DNA of 33,148 nucleotides from Thermoanaerobacterales bacterium (GCA_017577565.1 PKRH01000025.1:1-33148); one strand, 5' to 3'. Shown: positions 14,635-23,038, counted from the stretch's first letter. A program made the numbers and translations. Notes: generated from the letters alone by a model not told the origin.

Positions 14635-15256
14635 CACCGCGATGACGGCGCAGCCCGCCGACCCCGAGCTGCACCCCAAGGGGGTCGTGAGCCACCAGAC
14701 CAGCACCGGCATCTCGAACGAGAAGCTGGCGATGTGGCTGTTCCTCGGCTCCGACTGCCTGCTGTTCGGGGCGCTGATCTCCACCTACCTGCTGCTGCGG
14801 CACCGCTCGGTGACCGGCCCCGGGCCCGAGGACGTGTTCGACATCCCGTTCACGTCGGTCTCGAGCTTCGTGCTGCTGTTCAGCTCGCTGACGATGGCGA
14901 TGGCGGTGGGGGCGATCCACCGGGGCGAGGAGCGCCGGTGCCGCACCTTCCTCGTGACCACCGCCATGCTCGGCGCGCTGTTCATCGCCGGCCAGGTGTA
15001 CGAGTTCACCTCCTTCGTGAAGGAGGGCCTCGGCTACACGACCAACATCTTCGGCTCGGCCTTCTACACGCTGACCGGCTTCCACGGCGTGCACGTCAGC
15101 GTGGGGATCGTCTTCCTGCTGGGGTTGGTCATCATGTCGCTGCGCGGCAACCTCGGCCCCGAGCGGGCGGAGACGGTCGAGATCTTCGGCCTCTACTGGC
15201 ACTTCGTCGACATCGTGTGGATTCTGATCTTCACGGTCGTCTACCTGATCCCGTGA
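14627..15256 (+). CDS. ctaE: Cytochrome c oxidase subunit III
   Basis: The 209-residue protein has five predicted helices, the usual length for actinobacterial CtaE without the first two helices of mitochondrial subunit III. Diagnostic motifs are NEKLAMWLFLGSDCLLFGAL, FYTLTGFHGVHV (His153, His156) and YWHFVDIVW (190-198). It stabilises subunit I and supports proton uptake. It overlaps the end of ctaD by 8 nt, implying translational coupling. Confidence 0.96.
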   Translation: MSDTAMTAQPADPELHPKGVVSHQTSTGISNEKLAMWLFLGSDCLLFGALISTYLLLRHRSVTGPGPEDVFDIPFTSVSSFVLLFSSLTMAMAVGAIHRGEERRCRTFLVTTAMLGALFIAGQVYEFTSFVKEGLGYTTNIFGSAFYTLTGFHGVHVSVGIVFLLGLVIMSLRGNLGPERAETVEIFGLYWHFVDIVWILIFTVVYLIP

Positions 15257-15272
15257 TGGTGGGGAGCATCCG

Positions 15273-15638
15273 ATGAGCGTCCAGACCGAGCCCCGGGGTG
15301 CCGCCGGCCCGGCGGAGCACGACCACGAGGCACACCAGAAGGCCCACCCGACCGACCGCGACTACATCGTCATCGCCGTCGTCCTCGGCATCATCACCCT
15401 GCTCGAGGTCGGGACCTACTTCATCGAGGACGCCAGCACCACGTTCCTCGTGGCGACGCTGTTCCCGATGATGATCGCCAAGTTCCTCGCCGTGTGCGGG
15501 TGGTTCATGCACCTGCGCTACGACAACCCGATCTTCCGCCGGGTGTTCACCTTCGGTCTGGTGCTGGCGATCGTCGTGTTCGTGGCCACGCTCACCTCGA
15601 TGGAGTACTGGTCCGACGTCTACCCGCGGGGGATGTGA
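15273..15638 (+). CDS. Cytochrome c oxidase subunit IV (prokaryotic COX4/CyoD-like)
   Basis: The 121-residue protein has a His-rich polar N-terminus (EHDHEAHQKAH) and three helices at about 31-50, 57-80 and 88-108. The motif AKFLAVCGWFMHLRYDNPIFRR is typical of the COX4_pro family. It is the last gene of the oxidase cluster, 16 bp after ctaE, and ends before a strong hairpin. The N-terminal histidines could bind metal, but that is only a guess. Confidence 0.9.
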   Translation: MSVQTEPRGAAGPAEHDHEAHQKAHPTDRDYIVIAVVLGIITLLEVGTYFIEDASTTFLVATLFPMMIAKFLAVCGWFMHLRYDNPIFRRVFTFGLVLAIVVFVATLTSMEYWSDVYPRGM

Positions 15639-15672
15639 CCGGCCCGACCACCTGAGCGCACGACCCGTCCGG

Positions 15673-15698
15673 CCGGGGCCGCGGCGACGCGGCCCCGG
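15673..15698. terminator. Hairpin between oxidase operon and ABC-2 permease (bidirectional)
   Basis: CCGGGGCCGCG (15673-15683) and CGCGGCCCCGG (15688-15698) form a perfect 11-bp stem closed by a GCGA tetraloop. It sits between convergent genes and has no T tract. It is a probable terminator for the oxidase operon and possibly for the exporter. Confidence 0.6.
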
Positions 15699-15754
15699 TG
15701 CGCGCCCGGGCACCGACCGCCGGTGCGCCACCGATCCGGCGGCGGGCCGGCGGG

Positions 15755-16483
15755 TCAGTCGCCGGGGTCCCAGCGGAACAGGCCGACGGCCAGCGCCGGC
15801 GCCGCCACCGCCCACACCGCCAGCACCGGCCACACCCGGTCGGGCACGTCGGCGCCGGTGCTCAGCGCGCCCCGCAGGGCCTCGGCCAGCGCCGTCGACG
15901 GCAGCGCCCGCGCCCCCGCCCGCAGCCCCGAGGGCAGCTCGTCGAGAGGGAACACCATCCCCGACAGCAGCAGCAGCCCGACGAACACCGCGTTGGCGAC
16001 CGCCAGCGTCACGAGCGCGGGCAGGCGCCCGGCGACCGCCAGGGCCGCGCCGCTGAACGCGGCGACGGCCAGCACCAGGGCGGCGACGAGCGGGACCGGC
16101 TCCACCTCCGGCGACCAGCCCAGCGCGAGCGCCGCCGCCACCAGCACGACGGCCTGCACGGCGATGACGGCCAGCACGGCCACCGCCTTGGCGGCGACCA
16201 GGCGGGGCCGGCCGAGCGGGGTGGCGCCGAGGCGCTTGAGGACGCCGTAGGAGCGGTCGAAGCCGGTGGCGATGGCCAGGTTGGTGAACGCCGTCGCCAG
16301 GACCGCCAGTGCCAGCGTGCCGGGGGCGAGGAAGTCGACGGCGTCGCCCTCGATGGGCAGGACGTCGACGAGCGAGAAGAAGACGAGCACCGCCACCGGG
16401 ATGCCCATGGTCAGCAGCAGCGACTCGCCGTTGCGCAGCGTCAGGGCGAGCTCCAGCCGTAGCTGGGCGAGCAGCGGCCTCAT
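15755..16483 (-). CDS. ABC-2 type transporter permease
   Basis: The 242-residue protein has six predicted helices. It starts MRPLLAQLRLELALTLRNGESL and contains the ABC-2 pattern FDRSYGVLKRLGATPLGRPRLVAAK, followed by LLLLSGMVFPLDELPSGL. It overlaps the ATPase gene by ATGA and must form the exporter with it. The substrate (drug, lipid or peptide) cannot be told from sequence. Confidence 0.9.
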   Translation of the reverse strand: MRPLLAQLRLELALTLRNGESLLLTMGIPVAVLVFFSLVDVLPIEGDAVDFLAPGTLALAVLATAFTNLAIATGFDRSYGVLKRLGATPLGRPRLVAAKAVAVLAVIAVQAVVLVAAALALGWSPEVEPVPLVAALVLAVAAFSGAALAVAGRLPALVTLAVANAVFVGLLLLSGMVFPLDELPSGLRAGARALPSTALAEALRGALSTGADVPDRVWPVLAVWAVAAPALAVGLFRWDPGD

Positions 16484-17436
16484 CGCGCCTCCTCCGGTCC
16501 GTCCGGTCCGTCGTCCGGAGCCGCGGGCGGCGGCTGGCCCGTCAGCCGCAGGTAGACGTCCTCCAGCCGCTGGCGGCCGGCCCGCAGGTCGCCGAGCGGG
16601 AGGTCGTGCTCGGCGAGCCAGGCGGTGAGGGCGGCGACGGTCGCCGGCGCGGGCGGAGCGGCGACGACGTAGTCGCCGGGCGCCACCTCGACGACCTCGA
16701 CGCCGCCGAGGTGCCGGGACAGCGCGGCCCGGTCGATGTCGGGCGGCGCCCGGAACCGGAGCTGCTCGTCCCCCGCCCCGGCCGTCGTCAGCTCGGCGAC
16801 CGTGCCCTCGGCCACCAGCCGGCCGCCGACGACGATGACGACCCGGTCGGCGAGGCGCTCGGCCTCGTCCAGGTCGTGGGTGGTGAGCACGACCGTGACG
16901 CCCTCGTTGCGGAGGTCGGACACGACCCGGCGGATCACCTGCCGGCCGGCGGGGTCGACGCCGGCCGTGGGCTCGTCGAGGAAGGCGACCTGGGGCCGGC
17001 CGACGAGCGCGAGGGCGAGGGCCAGCCGGCGCTGCTCGCCGCCCGACAGCTGGCGGTAGGTGCGGCGCTCGAGGCCCGCGAGCCCGAGCCGGTCGACGAG
17101 GTCGCCCGGGTCGAGGGGGTCGCGGTAGAGCGCCGCGGCGTGGCGCAGCGCCTCGCCGACCCGCACCGCGGGGTGGATGCCGCCCTCCTGCAGCATGACG
17201 CCGATGCGCTCGGTGAGCGCCCGCCGGTCGCGCCGGGGGTCGAGGCCGATGACCGACAGGCGGCCCGACGCCGGCCGGCGCAGCCCCTCGAGCGCCTCGA
17301 TGGTCGAGGTCTTGCCCGCGCCGTTGGGGCCCAGGACGCAGGTGACCTGGCCGGCGTCGGCCCGGAACGACAGGTCGTCGACCGCGGTCACCGAGCCGTA
17401 GGTGATGGTGAGCGACTCGACCTCGACGGCGGCCAT
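16480..17436 (-). CDS. ABC transporter ATP-binding protein (ABC-2 exporter)
   Basis: The protein has 318 residues. Walker A GPNGAGKTS lies near residue 40, the Q-loop is MLQEGG, the signature is LSGGEQRRL, Walker B is VAFLDEPTAGVDP, and the switch His is TTHDLDEAE. Residues from about 225 form the extra domain often seen in DrrA/CcmA-like exporter ATPases. ATG 17436 follows a TAGCGT box by 10 nt; upstream in-frame readings run into promoter sequence. It is co-transcribed with the permease and divergent from serS. Confidence 0.92.
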   Translation of the reverse strand: MAAVEVESLTITYGSVTAVDDLSFRADAGQVTCVLGPNGAGKTSTIEALEGLRRPASGRLSVIGLDPRRDRRALTERIGVMLQEGGIHPAVRVGEALRHAAALYRDPLDPGDLVDRLGLAGLERRTYRQLSGGEQRRLALALALVGRPQVAFLDEPTAGVDPAGRQVIRRVVSDLRNEGVTVVLTTHDLDEAERLADRVVIVVGGRLVAEGTVAELTTAGAGDEQLRFRAPPDIDRAALSRHLGGVEVVEVAPGDYVVAAPPAPATVAALTAWLAEHDLPLGDLRAGRQRLEDVYLRLTGQPPPAAPDDGPDGPEEAR

Positions 17437-17446
17437 GGCGGCAGCG

Positions 17447-17452
17447 ACGCTA
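17447..17452 (-). promoter_or_regulatory. -10 box TAGCGT of the ABC-2 exporter operon
   Basis: On the minus strand TAGCGT lies 10 nt before the ATG at 17436. No Shine-Dalgarno site intervenes. Confidence 0.4.
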
Positions 17453-17565
17453 CCCCGGCGGACGCCGCGACCCGAAGCGCCGGGCCGGGCCCGCCCCGGC
17501 CGGCGGGGCCGCCGGTGGCCCGGCGTGGGCGCCCATCGCGTGCGGGCCGCCGCCGGCCGCACCGG

Positions 17566-17571
17566 TAGCCT
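17566..17571 (+). promoter_or_regulatory. -10 box TAGCCT of serS
   Basis: TAGCCT lies 8 nt before ATG 17580 and only 2 nt before ATG 17574. Usual promoter geometry therefore places transcription start at or just before 17580. Confidence 0.6.
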
Positions 17572-17579
17572 CGATGGCC

Positions 17580-18902
17580 ATGCTCGACCTGCGGCGCATC
17601 CGAACCGAGCCCGAGGCGGTCATCGCCGCGCTCGACCGGCGCGGCCCGGGCACCTCCGACCCGGTCAAGCGCGTGATCGAGCTCGACGCGGCGCACCGGC
17701 GGGTCGGTGCCGAGCGCGACGAGGTGCGGGGCCGCATCAAGTCGCTCTCCAAGGAGGTCGGGCGCCTGCGGGGCCAGGGCCGCACGGACGAGGCCGAGGC
17801 CCTCATGGCCGAGTCCCGCGCGCTCGGCGAGCGGGAGAAGGAGCTGGCGGCCGAGGCCGACCGGCTGGCCGAGGAGATCCGCTCGACGCTGCTGGTCGTC
17901 CCCAACACCCCGAGCGACGACGCCCCCGACGGGGCGGGCGACGCCGACAACGTCGTGCTGCGCACCGAGGGCTACGACCCCGACGCCTACGGGCCCCACC
18001 AGCGGGTGCCCCACTGGGAGATCGGCGAGCAGCTCGGGCTGTTCGACTTCGAGCGGGCGGCGAAGATCTCGGGCTCGATGTTCGTGATGTACCGGGGCTG
18101 GGGGGCGCGCCTGCTGCGGGCCATGGTGCAGCTCAGCCTCGACCGCAACGCCGACGCCTACGTCGAGGTGCGCCCGCCGACGCTGGTCCGCACCGAGACG
18201 ATGGTGTCGACCGGGCACCTGCCGAAGTTCGCCGACGACGCCTACCACGTCGAGCGCGACGACCTGTGGGCCATCCCCACCGCCGAGGTCCCGCTGACCT
18301 CGCTGCACCGCGACGAGATCCTCGACGCCGGCGACCTGCCGCTCCGCTACTGCGCCTACACCTCGTGCTACCGGCGCGAGGCCGGCGCCGCGGGCAAGGA
18401 CACCCGGGGCCTGCTGCGGGCCCACGAGTTCGACAAGGTCGAGCTGCTGGCCGTGGCCGCGGACGCCGAGCAGGCCATCGCCTGCCAGGAGGACGTGCTG
18501 GCCCGCAGCGAGGGCCTGCTGCGCGACCTCGGGCTGGCGTACCGGGTGGTCGACCTGTGCGCCGGCGACCTCGGCGCCTCGGCCGCCCGCACCTGGGACC
18601 TGGAGGCCTACGCACCCGGCGTCGACCAGTGGCTCGAGGTCTCGTCGGTGTCGTGGTTCGGCGACTACCAGGCCCGCCGGGCCAACATCCGGGTGCGCCC
18701 GGCGCCCGAGGTCGGGCCCGACGGCACGGCCACCAGGCCGAAGGGCACGGTCGTCGCCCACACCGTCAACGGCTCCGCCATGGGCTGGCCGCGCACGGTG
18801 GCCGCCTACCTGGAGACCCACCGGCAGCCCGACGGGTCGGTGGCCGTCGTCGAGGCGCTGCGCCCCTACCTCGGCGGCGCCGTCGCCATCACGCCGCCCT
18901 GA
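17580..18902 (+). CDS. serS: Seryl-tRNA synthetase
   Basis: This class II aminoacyl-tRNA synthetase of 440 residues charges tRNA-Ser. The N-terminal tRNA-binding coiled coil spans about 25-110 (AAHRRVGAERDEVRGRIKSL onward, rich in Glu/Arg/Lys/Leu). Class II motif 2 is CYRREAGAAGKDTRGLLRAHEFDKVEL. Motif 3 includes NGSAMGWPRTVAAYLETH, where most SerRS have GRxxxA-type Arg. The start is set at 17580 (MLDLRRIR), since the TAGCCT box would place the mRNA 5' end there; ATG 17574 would add only Met-Ala. Confidence 0.96.
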   Translation: MLDLRRIRTEPEAVIAALDRRGPGTSDPVKRVIELDAAHRRVGAERDEVRGRIKSLSKEVGRLRGQGRTDEAEALMAESRALGEREKELAAEADRLAEEIRSTLLVVPNTPSDDAPDGAGDADNVVLRTEGYDPDAYGPHQRVPHWEIGEQLGLFDFERAAKISGSMFVMYRGWGARLLRAMVQLSLDRNADAYVEVRPPTLVRTETMVSTGHLPKFADDAYHVERDDLWAIPTAEVPLTSLHRDEILDAGDLPLRYCAYTSCYRREAGAAGKDTRGLLRAHEFDKVELLAVAADAEQAIACQEDVLARSEGLLRDLGLAYRVVDLCAGDLGASAARTWDLEAYAPGVDQWLEVSSVSWFGDYQARRANIRVRPAPEVGPDGTATRPKGTVVAHTVNGSAMGWPRTVAAYLETHRQPDGSVAVVEALRPYLGGAVAITPP

Positions 18903-18952
18903 CACCCCGCCGGGGCGGCCTGGCGGACTGCGGTCCGGACACGGATCGTGGT

Positions 18953-18958
18953 TAACCT
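18953..18958 (+). promoter_or_regulatory. -10 box TAACCT ahead of MMPL transporter gene
   Basis: TAACCT within GGTTAACCTCGG would give a leader of about 115-120 nt ending in a purine-rich Shine-Dalgarno region (GGAAGAAGAAGG directly before ATG 19082). This contrasts with the leaderless genes nearby. Confidence 0.4.
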
Positions 18959-19081
18959 CGGGGACGCCCCCCACCCCCTCGGGGCCTCGAGAGCCGTCGA
19001 GCCACCGCGGGTGGCTCCCCGCCGGCGTGCCGTCCCCTGTCGCGCCGGCGGTCACGTCAGGGAAGGCACGGAAGAAGAAGG

Positions 19082-21574
19082 ATGCGACGCGTCTGGGCCG
19101 CGCTGGCCCTCTACTCCGGGAAGCACGCCGGTCTCGTCGGCGCGATCGGCCTGGCCATCACCCTCGTCCTCGGGGTCGGCATCACCCGGCTCGAGTTCTC
19201 GACCGGCCAGGAGTCGTACCTGAACAAGGACGAGCAGACCTACATCGACAACGTCCGGTACCAGGACCTCTTCGGTGGCCAGGCGATGGTCAGCCTGTTC
19301 ACGATGGACGAGGGCACGACCGTCGTCGACCTCTTCACCCCGGAGAACATCGAGCACCTCCGCGAGGTCGAGGAGACGCTGCGGGCGGAGGAGGGCGTCG
19401 AGACGGTCATCAGCCCCCTGACGGCGCTGGAGTTCACCCAGGCGCTCGTGACCGGGCCGCCCGACGCCCCGGAGGACGTCACCCGCAGCCCGGCCGGCCT
19501 CGCCCTGGTCTCCGCCCGCGAGCGCGACCCCGACCCCGCCGCCCAGGCGGTGCGGCTGGAGGACTCGCTGACGACGCTCGAGCGGATCGAGGCCGTCGAG
19601 GGACCCCGCACGCTCGACAACCCCGAGTGGGTCGAGTTCCTGCTCTTCGACAACCGGGGCGAGATCCGCAAGTCGCTGCGCCCGTTCTTCCCCGACGAGA
19701 CCCACGCGCAGATGATCACCCGGCTCGTCGGCAACGCCTCGATCGAGGTCGAGGGCGCGGCCGCCGACCGGGTGATCGACGTCGTGCAGTCGGCGCCGTT
19801 CGAGAACGCCGAGACGACGACGACCGGCGCCGCCGCGCTGCTCAAGGACCTGAACGACTACCTGCGGGGCGGCATGTTCACCCTGTCGGCCATCGCCATC
19901 GGGATCATGGTCGTGATCCTGGTGCTGCTGTTCGGGGTCCGCTGGCGCCTCCTGCCCCTCGGCATCGTCCTCGTCGGCATCGCCTGGGCCTTCGGGCTGG
20001 CCGGCTACCTCGGCATCCCGCTGTCGGTCGTCACGATCGCGGGCCTGCCCGTCATGCTCGGCGTCGGCATCGACTACGCCGTGCAGATGCACTCCCGCGT
20101 CGAGGAGGAGGTCGTCATCGACCGCTCCCGGCACCCCATCCAGGAGGCGGCGGTCAACCTGGGCCCGGCGCTGCTGGTCGTCACGTTCGACGCCATCTTC
20201 GCCTTCCTGGCGCTGCGGTTCGCCCGGGTGCCGATGATCCGCGACTTCGGCCTGCTGCTGGCCGTGGGCATCGCGGTGATCTGCCTCACCAGCATCGTCG
20301 GCACGCTCGCCACCCTCGGCATCCGCGAGTACCGCTCGCCGACGAAGGGCCGGGACTTCAGCCACGGCGTCCTCGCCCGGCTGGTGGCCTGGCTGGGCGA
20401 GCTGCCCAAGGCGAGCGCCGTGCCGCTGGCGATCGCGAGCGTCGCCGTCTTCGCCGGCGGGATCGCCGTCGAGGACGAGCTGGAGATCGAGAGCGACGTC
20501 GAGGAGTGGGTCAACCAGGACACGCAGGTGATCCGCGACATCGACACGCTGAAGGCCGAGACGGGCTCCTCGGCCGAGCTCGGCATCTTCATCGAGACCG
20601 ACGACGTCTTCAGCGACGAGACGGCCGCCTTCGTCACCGAGTTCGCCAACGAGCAGCTGGCCGAGCGCCCGGACGACCTGCTGACCGCGTCGTCGATCGT
20701 GACGACGGTGGCCTACATCATCGAGATGCCCGACACGACGACGCTCGCCCCCACGGGGGAGGACGTCCGGCGGGCCTACGAGGTCGCGCCGCCCGACATC
20801 CAGCGGGCGCTGGTCAACCCCGAGGCGAACGCGCTGAACCTCGTCTTCCGCACCGGGCCCGGGTCGCTCGAGGAGCGGGCCGTCTACACCAACGAGATCC
20901 GCGACGAGCTCGAGGCCGGGGAGACCGCCGGGGGCGTCGTCATCCCCGACGGCATCCGGGCCACGCCGTCGGGCCTGGCCGTCGTGGGCGTCGGCCTGCT
21001 GGAGAACATCCGGGCCAACCGCATCCTGCTCACCTACCTGGCCATCGCCTTCGTCTTCGCCTTCCTCACCGTCCGGCTGCGCAGCGTCGTGCGAGCCCTG
21101 CTGTCGATGGTGCCCGTGCTCATCGCCACCGGCGCGGCGTCGCTCGTCGCCTGGGTCCTCGACCTCGAGCTCAGCCCGATGACGGCCGTCGGCGGCCCGC
21201 TCGTCGTGGCGCTGTGCACCGAGTTCACCTCGCTCATCCTCCTGCGCTTCATCGAGGAGCGGCAGCGCGGCCACTCGCCGGAGGAGGCCGTCGACGTGAC
21301 GGCGCGCCGCACCGGGCGGGCCTTCATCGTCTCGGCCCTCACCGCGGTCGCCGGCGTGGCGGTCATCTCGCTGTCGTCGCTGCCGCTGCTGCGGGACTTC
21401 GGCCGGATCGTGGCCATGAACGTGGCGGTGGCGCTGCTGTCGGCGCTCGTGTTCCTCCCGCCGATGCTCGTGTGGGCCGAGGGCCGCGGCTGGGTCACCC
21501 GCGGCCTGCGCCGGCCCCCTGCCGAGCCGCTCGCCGCCGGCGCCCCCCGCACGGTCCCGGCCGAGCAGCGCTAG
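19082..21574 (+). CDS. MMPL/RND superfamily transporter (HAE3-like)
   Basis: The 830-residue protein has the duplicated RND layout: one helix, a large extracytoplasmic domain (about 35-255), six helices, a second domain (about 465-640), and five or six helices. The first half carries GVGIDYAVQMHSRVEEE near residue 326, the proton-relay region of MMPL proteins. The second half has GGPLVVALCTEFTSLILLRF near 703, as in hydrophobe/amphiphile exporter-3 proteins. Such pumps export lipids or hopanoids. It stands alone, with its own leader and a strong terminator, so the substrate is not suggested by neighbours. Confidence 0.9.
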   Translation: MRRVWAALALYSGKHAGLVGAIGLAITLVLGVGITRLEFSTGQESYLNKDEQTYIDNVRYQDLFGGQAMVSLFTMDEGTTVVDLFTPENIEHLREVEETLRAEEGVETVISPLTALEFTQALVTGPPDAPEDVTRSPAGLALVSARERDPDPAAQAVRLEDSLTTLERIEAVEGPRTLDNPEWVEFLLFDNRGEIRKSLRPFFPDETHAQMITRLVGNASIEVEGAAADRVIDVVQSAPFENAETTTTGAAALLKDLNDYLRGGMFTLSAIAIGIMVVILVLLFGVRWRLLPLGIVLVGIAWAFGLAGYLGIPLSVVTIAGLPVMLGVGIDYAVQMHSRVEEEVVIDRSRHPIQEAAVNLGPALLVVTFDAIFAFLALRFARVPMIRDFGLLLAVGIAVICLTSIVGTLATLGIREYRSPTKGRDFSHGVLARLVAWLGELPKASAVPLAIASVAVFAGGIAVEDELEIESDVEEWVNQDTQVIRDIDTLKAETGSSAELGIFIETDDVFSDETAAFVTEFANEQLAERPDDLLTASSIVTTVAYIIEMPDTTTLAPTGEDVRRAYEVAPPDIQRALVNPEANALNLVFRTGPGSLEERAVYTNEIRDELEAGETAGGVVIPDGIRATPSGLAVVGVGLLENIRANRILLTYLAIAFVFAFLTVRLRSVVRALLSMVPVLIATGAASLVAWVLDLELSPMTAVGGPLVVALCTEFTSLILLRFIEERQRGHSPEEAVDVTARRTGRAFIVSALTAVAGVAVISLSSLPLLRDFGRIVAMNVAVALLSALVFLPPMLVWAEGRGWVTRGLRRPPAEPLAAGAPRTVPAEQR

Positions 21575-21580
21575 GTCGCG

Positions 21581-21610
21581 GGGCGCGGGCCGCCGTCGCG
21601 GCCCGCGCCC
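21581..21610 (+). terminator. Terminator hairpin of MMPL transporter gene
   Basis: GGGCGCGGGCCGC (21581-21593) and GCGGCCCGCGCCC (21598-21610) form a perfect 13-bp stem with a CGTC loop, 6 nt beyond the stop codon. There is no T tract. Confidence 0.65.
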
Positions 21611-21663
21611 GACCCCGCCGCCCGGGCACCGGTGATGCAGGCGTCAACGCGGGGTGGCGGCGG

Positions 21664-21669
21664 TAACGT
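21664..21669 (+). promoter_or_regulatory. -10 box TAACGT of the osmoprotectant importer operon
   Basis: TAACGT lies about 85 nt before the leader ORF at 21753. The intervening transcribed leader is GC-rich, with self-complementary GGGCCG/CGGCCC segments. I see no known riboswitch in it. The -35 is weak. Confidence 0.4.
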
Positions 21670-21752
21670 GACTGGCGCTCACCAAGACCCAGGGCCGGGA
21701 GGAGACGGCCCGACGGCTGCCCGGGGCCGCGGACAGCGGGGAGGGGACCGTT

Positions 21753-21800
21753 ATGCGCACCACAGCTCGCCAGCGACCGCCGCGCCCAGCGGACGCGTGA
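21753..21800 (+). CDS. 15-residue leader ORF coupled to the importer ATPase
   Basis: ATG 21753 opens a short frame encoding MRTTARQRPPRPADA and ends at TGA 21798-21800. It has the best Shine-Dalgarno site in the area (GGGGAGGGGA, 7 nt upstream), whereas the downstream ATPase start (GTG 21797) has none and overlaps the leader stop as GTGA. The peptide is rich in Arg and Pro. It may be a coupling ORF that lets ribosomes start the ATPase, or an attenuator-like peptide (inference). No homologue is known to me. Confidence 0.5.
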   Translation: MRTTARQRPPRPADA

Positions 21801-23038
21801 GGGATCGCCAGGCGTCGGCGCCGGCCGACGTCGCCGTGCCGGTCGGTGCGCCGCCGCCCGTCGCCGAGATCGGAGCCGAGCCGGGGCCACCCGCCGACGC
21901 CGGCGGTCAGGTCGCGCTGCGCCTGGACCGCCTGACCAAGGTCTACCCGGGGGCGTCCCGCCCGGCGGTCGACGGCCTCGACCTGACCGTGCCCCGCGGC
22001 GAGCTGGTGGCGCTGGTCGGCCCCTCGGGGTGCGGCAAGACGACGACCCTGAAGATGATCAACCGGCTCGTCGAGCCGACGAGCGGCACCGTGTGGCTCG
22101 ACGGCGTCGACGTGCGCAGCCTGCCGGTGCACGAGCTGCGGCGGGGCATCGGCTACGTCATCCAGCAGGCCGGGCTGTTCCCCCACCGCAAGGTGCGGGA
22201 CAACATCGCCACCGTCCCCCGGCTGCTCGGCTGGCCCCGCCGGCGCATCGACGACCGGGTGCACGAGCTCGCCGAGCTCCTCGACCTCGACCCCGACCTG
22301 CTCGACCGCTACCCGGCCGCGCTCTCCGGCGGTCAGCAGCAGCGGGTCGGCGTGGCCCGGGCGCTGGCCGCCGACCCCCCGGTGCTGCTCATGGACGAGC
22401 CGTACTCGGCGGTCGACCCCATCGTGCGGGCCCGCCTGCAGGACGAGCTCATGGCCCTGCAGCGGCGGGTCCACAAGACGATCGTGCTCGTCACCCACGA
22501 CATCGACGAGGCCATCAAGCTGGCCGACCGCATCGCCGTCCTCAACGTCGGCGGCGTGCTCGAGCAGGTCGGGCCGCCCGAGGACCTGCTGCGGGAGCCG
22601 GCCACCGACTTCGTGGCCGACTTCCTCGGCGAGGACCGGGGGATCAAGCGGCTGTCGCTCCTGCGGGTCGGCAGCGCGGCGCTCCGGCGCGGCCCCGTCG
22701 TCGGCACCGCCGCGTCGGCCGACGAGGCCCGGCAGGTGATGGCCCGGGAGGGCACCGACTGGGTCGTCGTCTGCGCCGGGGACCGGCTGCGGGGGTGGGT
22801 CGGAGCCGACGAGCTCGACCGGGTGGCCACCGTGGCGGACGCCGAGCCCCGGCGGTTCGCCGCGGTGGTGCGGGCCGACACGACGCTGCGGTCGGCCCTC
22901 GACGTCATCGTCACCTCCCGGTCGCGGGTGGCGGTCGTCGTCGACGACCCCCACGCCGGCGCGGCGGGCGCCTCGCCGGACGCCCGCTACCTCGGGATCC
23001 TCACGCTGGACGACCTGGCCGAGGGGGTCACCGGGTGA
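21797..23038 (+). CDS. Osmoprotectant (glycine betaine/proline-type) ABC importer ATPase with CBS region
   Basis: The 413-residue ATPase belongs to the ProV/OpuCA/OpuBA group. After an Ala/Pro-rich N-terminus of about 38 residues come Walker A GPSGCGKTT (75-83), MINRLVEPTSG, the Q-loop YVIQQAGLFPHRKV, signature LSGGQQQRV, Walker B VLLMDEPYSAVDP and switch VTHDIDEA. YSAVDP rather than FGALDP is unusual in wording but keeps the Asp. From about residue 290 a CBS-type region follows (GTDWVVVCAGDRLRGWV, RSALDVIVTSRSRVAVVVDD, YLGILTLDDL), which in OpuA senses ionic strength. The start is chosen by the GTGA overlap with the leader ORF. The stop overlaps the first permease by GTGA. Confidence 0.9.
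   Translation: MRDRQASAPADVAVPVGAPPPVAEIGAEPGPPADAGGQVALRLDRLTKVYPGASRPAVDGLDLTVPRGELVALVGPSGCGKTTTLKMINRLVEPTSGTVWLDGVDVRSLPVHELRRGIGYVIQQAGLFPHRKVRDNIATVPRLLGWPRRRIDDRVHELAELLDLDPDLLDRYPAALSGGQQQRVGVARALAADPPVLLMDEPYSAVDPIVRARLQDELMALQRRVHKTIVLVTHDIDEAIKLADRIAVLNVGGVLEQVGPPEDLLREPATDFVADFLGEDRGIKRLSLLRVGSAALRRGPVVGTAASADEARQVMAREGTDWVVVCAGDRLRGWVGADELDRVATVADAEPRRFAAVVRADTTLRSALDVIVTSRSRVAVVVDDPHAGAAGASPDARYLGILTLDDLAEGVTG

Noticed and set aside
12526..14784. Very long minus-strand open frame (about 750 codons) opposite ctaD
   Set aside because: It is rich in Arg, Asp, His, Gly and Val in patterns typical of antisense frames in GC-rich DNA and shows no domain. The plus strand encodes an unmistakable CtaD.
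18893..18919. Hairpin at the serS stop (GCCGCCC ... GGGCGGC)
   Set aside because: Only 7 bp with a 13-nt loop and no T tract. Such pairings are frequent by chance at this GC content.
21670..21752. Possible riboswitch (for example ydaO/c-di-AMP) in the importer leader
   Set aside because: The leader is GC-rich and can fold, but I could not match the conserved core of any riboswitch class I know. Only the short leader ORF is supported.
21632..21796. N-terminal extension of the importer ATPase to GTG 21632
   Set aside because: It would translate the probable promoter and the leader ORF region in another frame and is low-complexity Gly/Arg/Pro. The GTGA overlap at 21797 is a better start.
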